Position numbers and translations under genes: made by a program. 17,002 nucleotides of DNA from an uncultured Clostridia bacterium (lineage in GTDB: Bacteria > Bacillota > Clostridia > TANB77 > CAG-508), in assembly GCA_947631315.1 (NCBI GenBank), contig CANRLA010000025.1, forward strand, positions 1 through 17,002, written 5' to 3'. Below the pieces are notes generated by a model. That model searched no databases, was not told where the DNA came from, and saw only the letters and a program-made list of their open reading frames with translations. This document shows, piece after piece, positions 1 through 5,922 of this stretch; positions within the stretch are counted from its first letter, which is position 1; the number at the start of each line of letters is the position of its first letter.

Positions 1-1
1 A

Positions 2-30
2 TTTTTATTAAGTTTCTACCTTAATAAAAA
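2..30. repeat. Right-hand inversion site of switch 1 (partner lies left of the window)
   Basis: The 11 bp arm TTTTTATTAAG (2-12), a 7 bp spacer TTTCTAC (13-19) and the mirror arm CTTAATAAAAA (20-30) form a perfect dyad. The same arrangement stands 46-48 bp before each of the other four pilin genes. The spacer differs from all the others. The matching left site, promoter and hairpin would lie outside the window, so the ON or OFF state of this switch cannot be read. Confidence 0.6.
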
Positions 31-66
31 TTAACATAAAGTTAAAAAGAAAGGACAAGTAAACAA

Positions 67-1282
67 ATGAGAGAAAAAAGAAAAACGTTAGATGAAAAAG
101 ATAATAACTTAAAGTTTAAAAAGCTAAATAATAAGCAAAAAATACAAGAACTAGGAATCACATTGATAGCACTAGTTGTAACAATAATAATCCTATTAAT
201 TTTAGCAGGAGTAACACTAAATATAGCATTATCAGATGGAGGATTATTTAGTAAAACAAAGAAAGCAGCAGAAGATTATAAACAAGAGGAAAGTGAAGAA
301 GAAGAATCAATAAGACAAATAACAACGCAGCTGTATAGTGAATATGTAGGAGCGAAGGTAACTGGTTATAGTCCAGCAGAAGGAACTGGAAGTTGTACTG
401 TAGAAAAAGAAAAAACAGGACATGATACTAATCAAACATTTAACACAGAATCAATAAGTTGGAGAGTATGGGACTATGATGGAAGTACATTAAGGATAAT
501 AGGAGACCCAACGGAAAAGAAATTAACATTAAAAGGAGCAGCAGGATATAATAATGGAGTATGGGCAATAGATAATATATGTAAGACATTGTATTCAAAT
601 GAAGACAAAGGAGCAATAGCAACAAATTTAAAAAGAACAGATATACAAAGTGTAAGTACTTATGATTATACGCAATATAAGCATGAACCAAGTGATTGGC
701 ATGAAGTAACAGAAGATGGTACAGAAAATGTAATACATTTTGGAGAAACAAAAACATATAATGATAATCATCAATATCCAACTATGTGGGGGAAGAATGA
801 TAAGGACTGGACATACGAATATAGAAAAGGAGAAATGATAGGAAAAGACAAGGAATGTAAAAAATGGGAAATAATAGGAGATGGTAAACTTGACAATACA
901 ATGAATGAGGGAAATTCTGATACAGAGTTTAGACAATCATATTATGTACATGATTATAAAGAAAATGAATTTATAAATACCGCGTATTACGATTTAATCT
1001 TTAAAAAAACAGAGAGCGGTGATAGAGATTCCTTTTGGCTAGAGGGTCGTTATGCTTTCTTGCGCGACGATGGTTGCAATTTCGGTTTACAAGATTGTGG
1101 ATTATCTGAGCGGAGTGTATGTTGTCGGAGGAGTAGGATTTGTGGACTCTAATAAGGAGGCACAAGTTGAAGGAGGGACACTATCGCTGCGACCTATAGT
1201 TTCGATTGATTTAAAGGTAAATGGATACACAATGACTTCAGAGGTTGATGAAGATGGAAAAATAACAATAAAACTAGAATAA
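67..1282 (+). CDS. Prepilin-like surface protein with variable C-terminal domain, frameshifted (pilin 1)
   Basis: This is a type IV prepilin-like protein. A basic leader of 30 residues ends in Gly30, followed by the hydrophobic helix ITLIALVVTIIILLILAGV, the usual prepilin-peptidase site and pilin stalk. The Glu normally at mature position 5 is Ala. The middle holds SWRVWDYDG and GAAGYNNGVWAIDNIC, shared with pilins 3 and 4. The C-terminus holds FWLEGRY, a variable stretch, then SLRPIVSIDL. The frame opened at 67 runs to a stop at 1150-1152, but the conserved ending (VVGGVGFVDS...LRPIVSID) lies in the +1 frame to 1282. Codon-by-codon comparison with pilin 4 places one extra base near 1093; repaired, the protein would be about 404 residues. 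The frameshift may be genuine inactivation, a diversification by-product or an assembly error. The ribosome binding site AAAGGA precedes ATG at 67. Confidence 0.8.
1033..1186 (+). other. Hypervariable segment of pilin 1 (WLxGRY to LRPIV)
   Basis: Between FWLEGRY and SLRPIVSID the coding sequence changes character. By hand count, A is about 20% over 1033-1156, against roughly 40% or more upstream in the gene, and G and T rise. Residues here differ from pilins 3 and 4 while scaffold positions (FG.Q, VVGG, LRPIV) persist. The +1 frameshift falls inside this segment. Adenine depletion in a C-terminal block is what diversity-generating retroelement (DGR) mutagenesis leaves; a template repeat was not found here. 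Confidence 0.5.
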
Positions 1283-1339
1283 CTTTAGGTAAAAATTTTA
1301 TAATTAATGAAAAAACTTAATAAAAATTAATATATTAAA

Positions 1340-1368
1340 ATTATAGTATAACTACTAGGTAAAATCAA
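1340..1368 (-). promoter_or_regulatory. Sigma-A promoter in switch 2, facing away from pilin 2
   Basis: Read on the minus strand, the -35 box TTGATT (1368-1363) is followed by 17 bp and a perfect -10 box TATAAT (1345-1340). The hexamers and the 17 bp gap recur in the other three complete modules, while the central spacer bases differ. In this orientation the transcript runs left, antisense to the 3' end of pilin 1. After inversion it would read into pilin 2. Confidence 0.7.
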
Positions 1369-1410
1369 GATTATAAAAAATAAAAAAGAATTAAAAATTT
1401 GTTAAAAGCA

Positions 1411-1470
1411 AAAAGAATAAATCTTATAAAAAGCTTAATACAAGCTGATTACAAGGTTTATTCTTTTTTT
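1411..1470. terminator. Bidirectional terminator-like hairpin in switch 2
   Basis: The left stem 1411-1429 pairs with 1449-1467 with one mismatch and one G-U, and an inner AGCTT/AAGCT stem lies near the loop. The + strand ends in a run of seven T. The stem is AT-rich but long. It sits between the minus-strand promoter and the pilin 2 start, so it should block read-through from the left. Confidence 0.5.
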
Positions 1471-1529
1471 ATTAAGTTTTTTCCTTAATAAAAATTAACA
1501 TAAAGTAAAGAGAAAGGACAAGTAAACAA

Positions 1530-2772
1530 ATGAGAGAAAAAAGAAATACATTAGATAAAAAAGATGAGAAACTAAAGTTTAAAAAGATAGCCAAAAAACA
1601 AAAATTACAAGAACAAGGAATCACATTAATAGCACTAGTAGTAACGATAATAATCTTGTTAATTTTAACAGGAGTAACACTAAATATAGCATTATCAGAT
1701 AATGGTTTATTTAATAAAACACAACTTGCAGTAAAAAAATATGATGTAGCAAGTGAACAAGAAGTTTTGCAGCAACAAGTGTTACTTTATATGCTTGATA
1801 AAAATACAACAAAAGTAGGAGAAGAATTATCAGATAGAAAATCTATAGCAGATAGTAATTGGAAAATAATACAAATGAATAATTCAAATCAAAATTATGG
1901 TACAAATTATAATTATATACCAAAGGGAACAGAAATCTCAGGATATGGAGAAACAAAATATAACTGGGTTATGAACTATAAAAATGGAGAAATAATTAAT
2001 ATTGAAGATTATACAAAATTAGATGGAAATATAGGAATATCAATAAAAGAAGATATGGCATTAAATATAAATCCACTAAATATAAGTAATGAAGATAATT
2101 GGGGAGACGGAGTTAAATTTATTGGTAATGATGATAAAGCTAGTGGTTTTGATGACAAAGAATTAAAATTAAAATTTGATGGAAAAGATGACTACTTAAG
2201 GTTGGATAATATTAAAATAGAAAAAAATAAAGGTTTTACCTTTGAGTTTTATGGGAAAGGCATAAAAGATAAAAATATATATATTGGGAAAACTAAATAC
2301 AATGATGAAGACATTTCAATCAAGGAATTAACGAGTTTTAGAATTAACTTATACAATGAACAATGTGAATGTTGTTTTGGAGAAGGGGACTCAGGATCTG
2401 ATTTAGCACCTGAAGCTGCTAAGTATTGGATTCATTTCGATGATAAAAAACTATGGGATCCAAATGAGGAGAGATATGTTAGCCTAACATGCGACTATGA
2501 AACTTGCAGTGTTTCATTTTATGTGAATCGGAAATTTAGTTGGCCAAACGACTTGCTCTGAAGAATATTTAAAGAGCTCTGATTTGTTTGATGAGGAGTC
2601 TCCGCTTACAGTTGGTATGATTGTTGGTGGAAGCGTGCCTGATGAACTCTTCTCGCCGTTTGATCTTTATGCGTGTAGATTATATACGAGAGCCTTAGAT
2701 TCTAATGAAATTAAACAAAATTATGATGAAAGTGTTGGATTTAGAAGGAATATGTTAAAAAATATTGAATAG
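1530..2772 (+). CDS. Prepilin-like protein with LamG/concanavalin-like C-terminal domain, frameshifted (pilin 2)
   Basis: The N-terminus is nearly identical to the other pilins: a 30-residue basic leader ending in Gly30 and the hydrophobic ITLIALVVTIIILLIL helix. From about residue 150 it differs completely and resembles a laminin-G/concanavalin-like lectin domain: LKLKFDGKDDYLRLDN, KGFTFEFYGKG, VSFYVN, and the closing FDLYACRLYTRALDSNEIKQNYD. The first frame stops at 2559-2561, but the conserved end of the domain continues in the +1 frame to TAG at 2770-2772. That frame has a TGA at 2524-2526, so the shift must lie between 2527 and 2558. One extra base after the FYVN codons, near 2529, gives a sensible join (FYVN-GNLVGQ). 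Repaired length is about 413 residues. LamG domains usually bind glycans or proteins; the ligand is unknown. Confidence 0.8.
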
Positions 2773-2859
2773 AAAATTCTATGTGATAATATCCAATAAA
2801 AAAATTTATATAATGAAATTTTGTTAAGGAAAAAACTTAATAAAAATTAACATATGTAA

Positions 2860-2888
2860 AATATAGCATAACGACAGACTTAAATCAA
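2860..2888 (-). promoter_or_regulatory. Sigma-A promoter in switch 3, facing away from pilin 3
   Basis: On the minus strand, -35 TTGATT (2888-2883), 17 bp, and -10 TATATT (2865-2860) preceded by TGC, an extended -10. It sits 31 bp inside the left spacer, the same place as in switches 2 and 4. Its transcript would run antisense into the 3' end of pilin 2. Confidence 0.7.
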
Positions 2889-2929
2889 TATTACAAAAAT
2901 AAAAAAGATATAAAAAGTTTATAAAAAAG

Positions 2930-2990
2930 AAAATAAAAAATCTTATAAAAAAGCTTAGTACAGGCTGATTATAAGATTTATTATTTTTTT
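2930..2990. terminator. Terminator-like hairpin in switch 3
   Basis: A left arm around 2932-2948 pairs with 2969-2986 around a GCTTAGTACAGGC loop region, followed by seven T. It is homologous to the hairpins of the other modules and lies between the outward-facing promoter and pilin 3. Confidence 0.45.
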
Positions 2991-3049
2991 ATTAAGTTTT
3001 TTCCTTAATAAAAATTAACATAAAGTAGAAAGAAAGGAAAAGTGCACAA

Positions 3050-4325
3050 ATGAGAGAAAAAAGAAAAACATTAGATAAAAAAGAAGAAAAACTAAAGTTT
3101 AAAAAGATAGCTAAAAAACAAAAGTTGCAAGAACGAGGAATAACATTAATATCCTTAGTAGTAACAATAATAATATTGTTAATCTTGACAGGAGTAACAC
3201 TAAATATAGCATTATCAGATAATGGATTATTTAACAAAACAAAGAAAGCAGCAGAAGATTATAAGCAAGCCCAAAGTGAAGAAGAAGAAGCAATAAGACA
3301 AATATCAACGCAACTGTATAGTGAATATGTAGGAGCAACAGTAGAAGGGTATGAGCCAGCAAGTGAAGCCAGTGAAGTTGTAATAAAAAAAGAAACATCA
3401 GGGCTAGATAGTAATAAAGATGATGATGGAAAAGACATTACAGGAGTAGCAAGTGATGGAAGTCAAACATTTAAAACAGAAGAAATGAGTTGGAGAGTAT
3501 GGGACTATGATGGAAATACATTAAGGATAATAGGAGACCCAACGGCGGCAAAATTAACATTAAAAGGAGCAGCAGGATATAATAATGGAGTATGGGCAAT
3601 AGATAATATATGTAGAACATTATATTCAAATGAAGCCAAAGGAGCGAAAGCAACAAGTTTAAAAAGAACAGATATACAAAAAGTAAGCACTTATGATTAT
3701 ACGAAATATAAGCACGACAAGAGTGGATATATAGAAGATACAACTAGTAGTGATGATAATGGAAATTTAATATATTTTGGAGAATCGAAGACGTATGAAG
3801 CTAGTAACCAGTATCCAGATATGTGGAACGACAATGATAAAGAATGGACATATGAATATAACAATAAAGAAAAAACAACAGAAGGAGGAGACAAGGAATG
3901 CAAAATATGGGAAGTAATTGGAACTGATAACGGTCAAATGAACGACACGATGAATCAAGGAAGCAATAGTACAACTTTTAAACAATCGTATTATTACCAT
4001 AATTATAATCAAAGTGAATTTATAAATGATGCATATTACGATTTAATATTCAAAAAGAGCGATGAACAAGCTACACGAGGATACTGGCTCGCAGGCCGCT
4101 ACGTTCATCTCCGTTGGAACCATAGTGATTTGGGCTTGCAAAATGCGGGGGTTGGTGATGATGGCTGTATTGTGGGCGGGGTCGGCCCGTGTATCTCTGA
4201 TCGGGATTCAGTATTGCTTCGCGTTTGCGCTTCGCCCCATAGTAACAATCAATCTAAAGAACGGTGGATATAAGATGACTTCAGAAATTAATGAAGATGG
4301 AAATATGACAATAAAACTAGAATAA
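3050..4325 (+). CDS. Prepilin-like surface protein with hypervariable C-terminal domain, frameshifted (pilin 3)
   Basis: It has the same 30-residue leader ending in Gly30 and the same pilin helix (ITLISLVVTIIILLILTGV) as its neighbours, with Ser at mature position 5 instead of Glu. The central domain (SWRVWDYDGNTLRIIGDPT, GAAGYNNGVWAIDNICRTLYSNE) matches pilins 1 and 4. The C-terminus has YWLAGRYVHLR, a variable block and VGG. The first frame continues to a stop at 4271-4273 but loses the conserved FALRPIVTINLK...GYKMTSEINEDG ending, which is in the +1 frame to TAA at 4323-4325. The shift lies between 4181, after the VGG codons, and about 4229. Repaired length is about 424 residues. Base composition in the last 200 bp is strikingly GC-rich compared with the rest. 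Confidence 0.8.
4082..4229 (+). other. Hypervariable, adenine-depleted segment of pilin 3
   Basis: By hand count, 21 of 141 bases in 4082-4222 are A (about 15%), against about 43% in a 60-base sample from the middle of the gene (3541-3600). Very few codons here end in A, whereas A dominates third positions elsewhere. Scaffold residues WLxGRY, LQ, VGG and LRPIV are kept. This is the strongest composition break in the window and resembles the variable repeat of a DGR target. Confidence 0.6.
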
Positions 4326-4382
4326 GGGAAAAAAATAATTTTATAATTAATGAAAAAACTTAATAAAAATTGCTATATTGAA

Positions 4383-4411
4383 AATATAGCATAATGACGG
4401 TAATAAATCAA
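4383..4411 (-). promoter_or_regulatory. Sigma-A promoter in switch 4, facing away from pilin 4
   Basis: On the minus strand, -35 TTGATT (4411-4406), a 17 bp gap, and -10 TATATT (4388-4383) with the extended TGC before it. Offsets from the left spacer equal those in switches 2 and 3. Its present transcript would run antisense into the hypervariable end of pilin 3. Confidence 0.7.
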
Positions 4412-4453
4412 GATTATAAAAATTAAAAATAAGAGACAAAACAATAAAAAATG

Positions 4454-4513
4454 AAAAGAATAAATCTTATAAAAAGCTTAATATAAGCTGATTAGGAGAC
4501 TTATTCTTTTTTT
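4454..4513. terminator. Terminator-like hairpin in switch 4
   Basis: The arm 4454-4472 pairs with 4492-4510 with two mismatches and a G-U. The loop region holds a perfect AGCTTA/TAAGCT inner stem, and a run of seven T ends at 4513. It is homologous to the hairpins of the other modules. Confidence 0.5.
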
Positions 4514-4571
4514 ATTAAGTTTTTTCCTTAATAAAAATTAACATAAAAATGAAAGAAGGGAAAATTTACGA

Positions 4572-5837
4572 ATGAGAGAAAAAAGAAAAACATTAGATAA
4601 AAAGAGTAATAATTTAAATCTTAAAAAGATAGCTAAGAAACAAAGATTACAAGAAAGAGGAATAACATTAATAGCGTTAGTAGTAACAATAATAATCTTA
4701 TTAATTTTGTCAGGAGTAACACTAAATATAGCATTATCAGATGGTGGATTATTTAGTAAAACAAAGAAAGCAGCAGAAGATTATAAAGAAGCACAAAGTG
4801 ACGAAGAAGATGCAATAAGGCAAATATCAACACAATTATATAGTGAATATGTAGGAGCAACAGTTGAAGGATATAGTCCAGCAGATAATAAAAGTGGAGT
4901 TAAAATAGAGAAAACAACATCAGGGCTGGATAGTAATAAAGATAGCGAAGGAAAAGAAATCACAGGAGTAGCAGACGATGGAAGTCAAACATTTGAAGCA
5001 GAAGAAATGAGTTGGAGAGTATGGGACTTTGATGGAAGTATATTAAGAATAATAGGAGACCAAACAACAGCAAAATTAAAATTAAAAGGAGCAGCAGGAT
5101 ACAATAATGGAGTATGGGCGATAGATAATATATGTAGAACATTATATTCAAATGAGGCGAAGGGAGCAAAAGCGACAAATTTAAAAAGAACAGATATACA
5201 AAAAGTAAGTACTTATGATTATACGCAATATAAACATGAACCAATTGATTGGCATGATGTAACAGAAGGTGGTACAGAAAATGTAATACATTTTGGAGAA
5301 ACGAAAACATATGATGATAACTATCAATATCCAGCTATGTGGAATGAGAATGATAGAGAGTGGACATATGAATATGATAAAGGAAAAAAGACAGCAAATG
5401 GGGGAGACAAAGAATGTAAAAAATGGGAAATAATAGGAGATGGTAAACTTGACAATACAATGAATGAGGGAAATTCTGATACAGAGTTTAGACAATCATA
5501 TTATGCACATGATTATAAAGAAAATGATTTTATAAATAGAGAATATTATGATTTAATCTTTAAAAATACAAATGGAGATAATATAGATTTGTACTGGCTC
5601 GAAGGTCGATATGCTTTTTTGAGGGAAAATAGTTGCAATTTCGGTATGCAGGTTGTGGAAATCACGAGAGGCTTAAAGGTTGTAGGAGGAGCAGGGATGA
5701 TAGACTCCGACAATGAAAAAATTGGATCTAGTACGCTATCGCTTCGACCTATAGTTTCGATTGATTTAGAGTCAAATGGATACACAATGACTTCGGAAAT
5801 AGGTGAAGATGGAAAGATGAAGATTATCTTGAATTAA
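4572..5837 (+). CDS. Prepilin-like surface protein with variable C-terminal domain, intact (pilin 4)
   Basis: At 421 residues this is the only full-length member of the WLxGRY/LRPIV class here and the reference for reading pilins 1 and 3. The leader ends in Gly30, followed by ITLIALVVTIIILLILSGV with Ala where Glu5 is usual. A charged linker (KKAAEDYKEAQSDEEDAIRQISTQLYSEYVGA) leads into the SWRVWDFDG and GAAGYNNGVWAIDNICRTLYSNE domain. The C-terminus runs YWLEGRYAFLREN, CNFGMQ, VVGGAG, STLSLRPIVSIDLESNGYTMTSE. A type IV pilin or pseudopilin role is inferred from the N-terminus; no pilus assembly genes are in the window. It is the last gene of the array, followed by a terminator. It shares a 116 bp nearly identical block with pilin 1, suggesting gene conversion. 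Confidence 0.85.
   Translation: MREKRKTLDKKSNNLNLKKIAKKQRLQERGITLIALVVTIIILLILSGVTLNIALSDGGLFSKTKKAAEDYKEAQSDEEDAIRQISTQLYSEYVGATVEGYSPADNKSGVKIEKTTSGLDSNKDSEGKEITGVADDGSQTFEAEEMSWRVWDFDGSILRIIGDQTTAKLKLKGAAGYNNGVWAIDNICRTLYSNEAKGAKATNLKRTDIQKVSTYDYTQYKHEPIDWHDVTEGGTENVIHFGETKTYDDNYQYPAMWNENDREWTYEYDKGKKTANGGDKECKKWEIIGDGKLDNTMNEGNSDTEFRQSYYAHDYKENDFINREYYDLIFKNTNGDNIDLYWLEGRYAFLRENSCNFGMQVVEITRGLKVVGGAGMIDSDNEKIGSSTLSLRPIVSIDLESNGYTMTSEIGEDGKMKIILN
5592..5741 (+). other. Variable segment of pilin 4
   Basis: This is the stretch equivalent to the hypervariable parts of pilins 1 and 3, between YWLEGRY and LRPIV. It is in frame throughout. It differs from pilin 1 at many positions but keeps the same residue spacing (13 residues between FG and GG in all three). 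Adenine depletion is much weaker than in pilin 3. Confidence 0.4.
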
Positions 5838-5847
5838 ATAAAAATTT

Positions 5848-5880
5848 ATACAGTACTTAAAAAATAAGTACTGTATTTTT
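5848..5880. terminator. Intrinsic terminator closing the pilin array
   Basis: The perfect stem ACAGTACTTA (5850-5859) / TAAGTACTGT (5865-5874), extendable by two A-T pairs, has a five-A loop and is followed by TTTTT at 5876-5880. It lies between the convergent pilin 4 and metallopeptidase genes and may serve both. Confidence 0.85.
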
Positions 5881-5922
5881 AAAGTTGTTCTTTAATTGAA
5901 TTTTAAATCAAATGAGCCTATT

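Larger units (their letters stand above)
1298..1494. promoter_or_regulatory. Putative invertible promoter segment, switch 2 (core 1309-1483)
   Basis: The left site has spacer GAAAAAA at 1309-1315 and inner arm CTTAATAAAAA at 1316-1326. The right site has inner arm TTTTTATTAAG at 1466-1476, spacer TTTTTTC at 1477-1483 and outer arm at 1484-1494. Left 1309-1326 and right 1466-1483 are an exact 18 bp inverted repeat. The core is 175 bp, as in three other modules. Inside are a minus-strand promoter and a hairpin with a T run. Inverted sites with complementary spacers are what tyrosine-recombinase inversion needs. It lies between pilin 1 and pilin 2; in the present orientation pilin 2 has no visible promoter. 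Confidence 0.65.
2824..3014. promoter_or_regulatory. Putative invertible promoter segment, switch 3 (core 2829-3003)
   Basis: The left site 2824-2846 and right site 2986-3008 form an exact 23 bp inverted repeat: half-arm TTAAG, spacer GAAAAAA (2829-2835) and arm CTTAATAAAAA on the left, and the reverse complement on the right with spacer TTTTTTC at 2997-3003. The core is 175 bp. The module lies between pilin 2 and pilin 3 and ends 47 bp before the pilin 3 ATG. The spacers equal those of switches 2 and 4, so cross-recombination between these modules is possible in principle. Confidence 0.68.
4341..4537. promoter_or_regulatory. Putative invertible promoter segment, switch 4 (core 4352-4526)
   Basis: Left spacer GAAAAAA (4352-4358) with arm 4359-4369; right arm 4509-4519, spacer TTTTTTC (4520-4526) and outer arm 4527-4537. 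The exact inverted repeat is 18 bp and the core is again 175 bp. The module lies between pilin 3 and pilin 4 and ends 46 bp before the ATG at 4572. It contains a minus-strand promoter and a hairpin in the same order as the other modules. Confidence 0.65.

Noticed and set aside
1141..2561. Programmed +1 frameshifting, because both pilin 1 and pilin 2 first frames end in CTC followed by a stop, reminiscent of the prfB site
   Set aside because: In pilin 1 the shift must occur near 1093, well before the CTC-TAA, to keep the residues conserved with pilin 4; pilin 3 has no such codon pair; and no Shine-Dalgarno-like stimulator is seen.
4378..4406. Forward-strand promoter TTGAAA-17-TAATAA in switch 4
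   Set aside because: It is not conserved in switches 2, 3 and 5, whereas the minus-strand TTGATT-17-TATATT/TATAAT promoter is present in all four.
1296..4537. Miniature transposon (MITE) explanation for the repeated intergenic modules
   Set aside because: The modules always sit 46-48 bp before a pilin start, have no target-site duplication that I can see, and contain a conserved promoter and hairpin with fixed geometry.
1..4571. CRISPR-like array from the regularly repeated intergenic sequences
   Set aside because: The repeats are about 1.5 kb apart and flank protein genes; there are no short unique spacers and no cas genes.
440..5495. Long minus-strand open frames opposite the pilin genes
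   Set aside because: They are shadows of A-rich coding sequence: Leu/Phe/Tyr/Ile-rich, low complexity, repeated only because the pilins are paralogous, and without ribosome binding sites.
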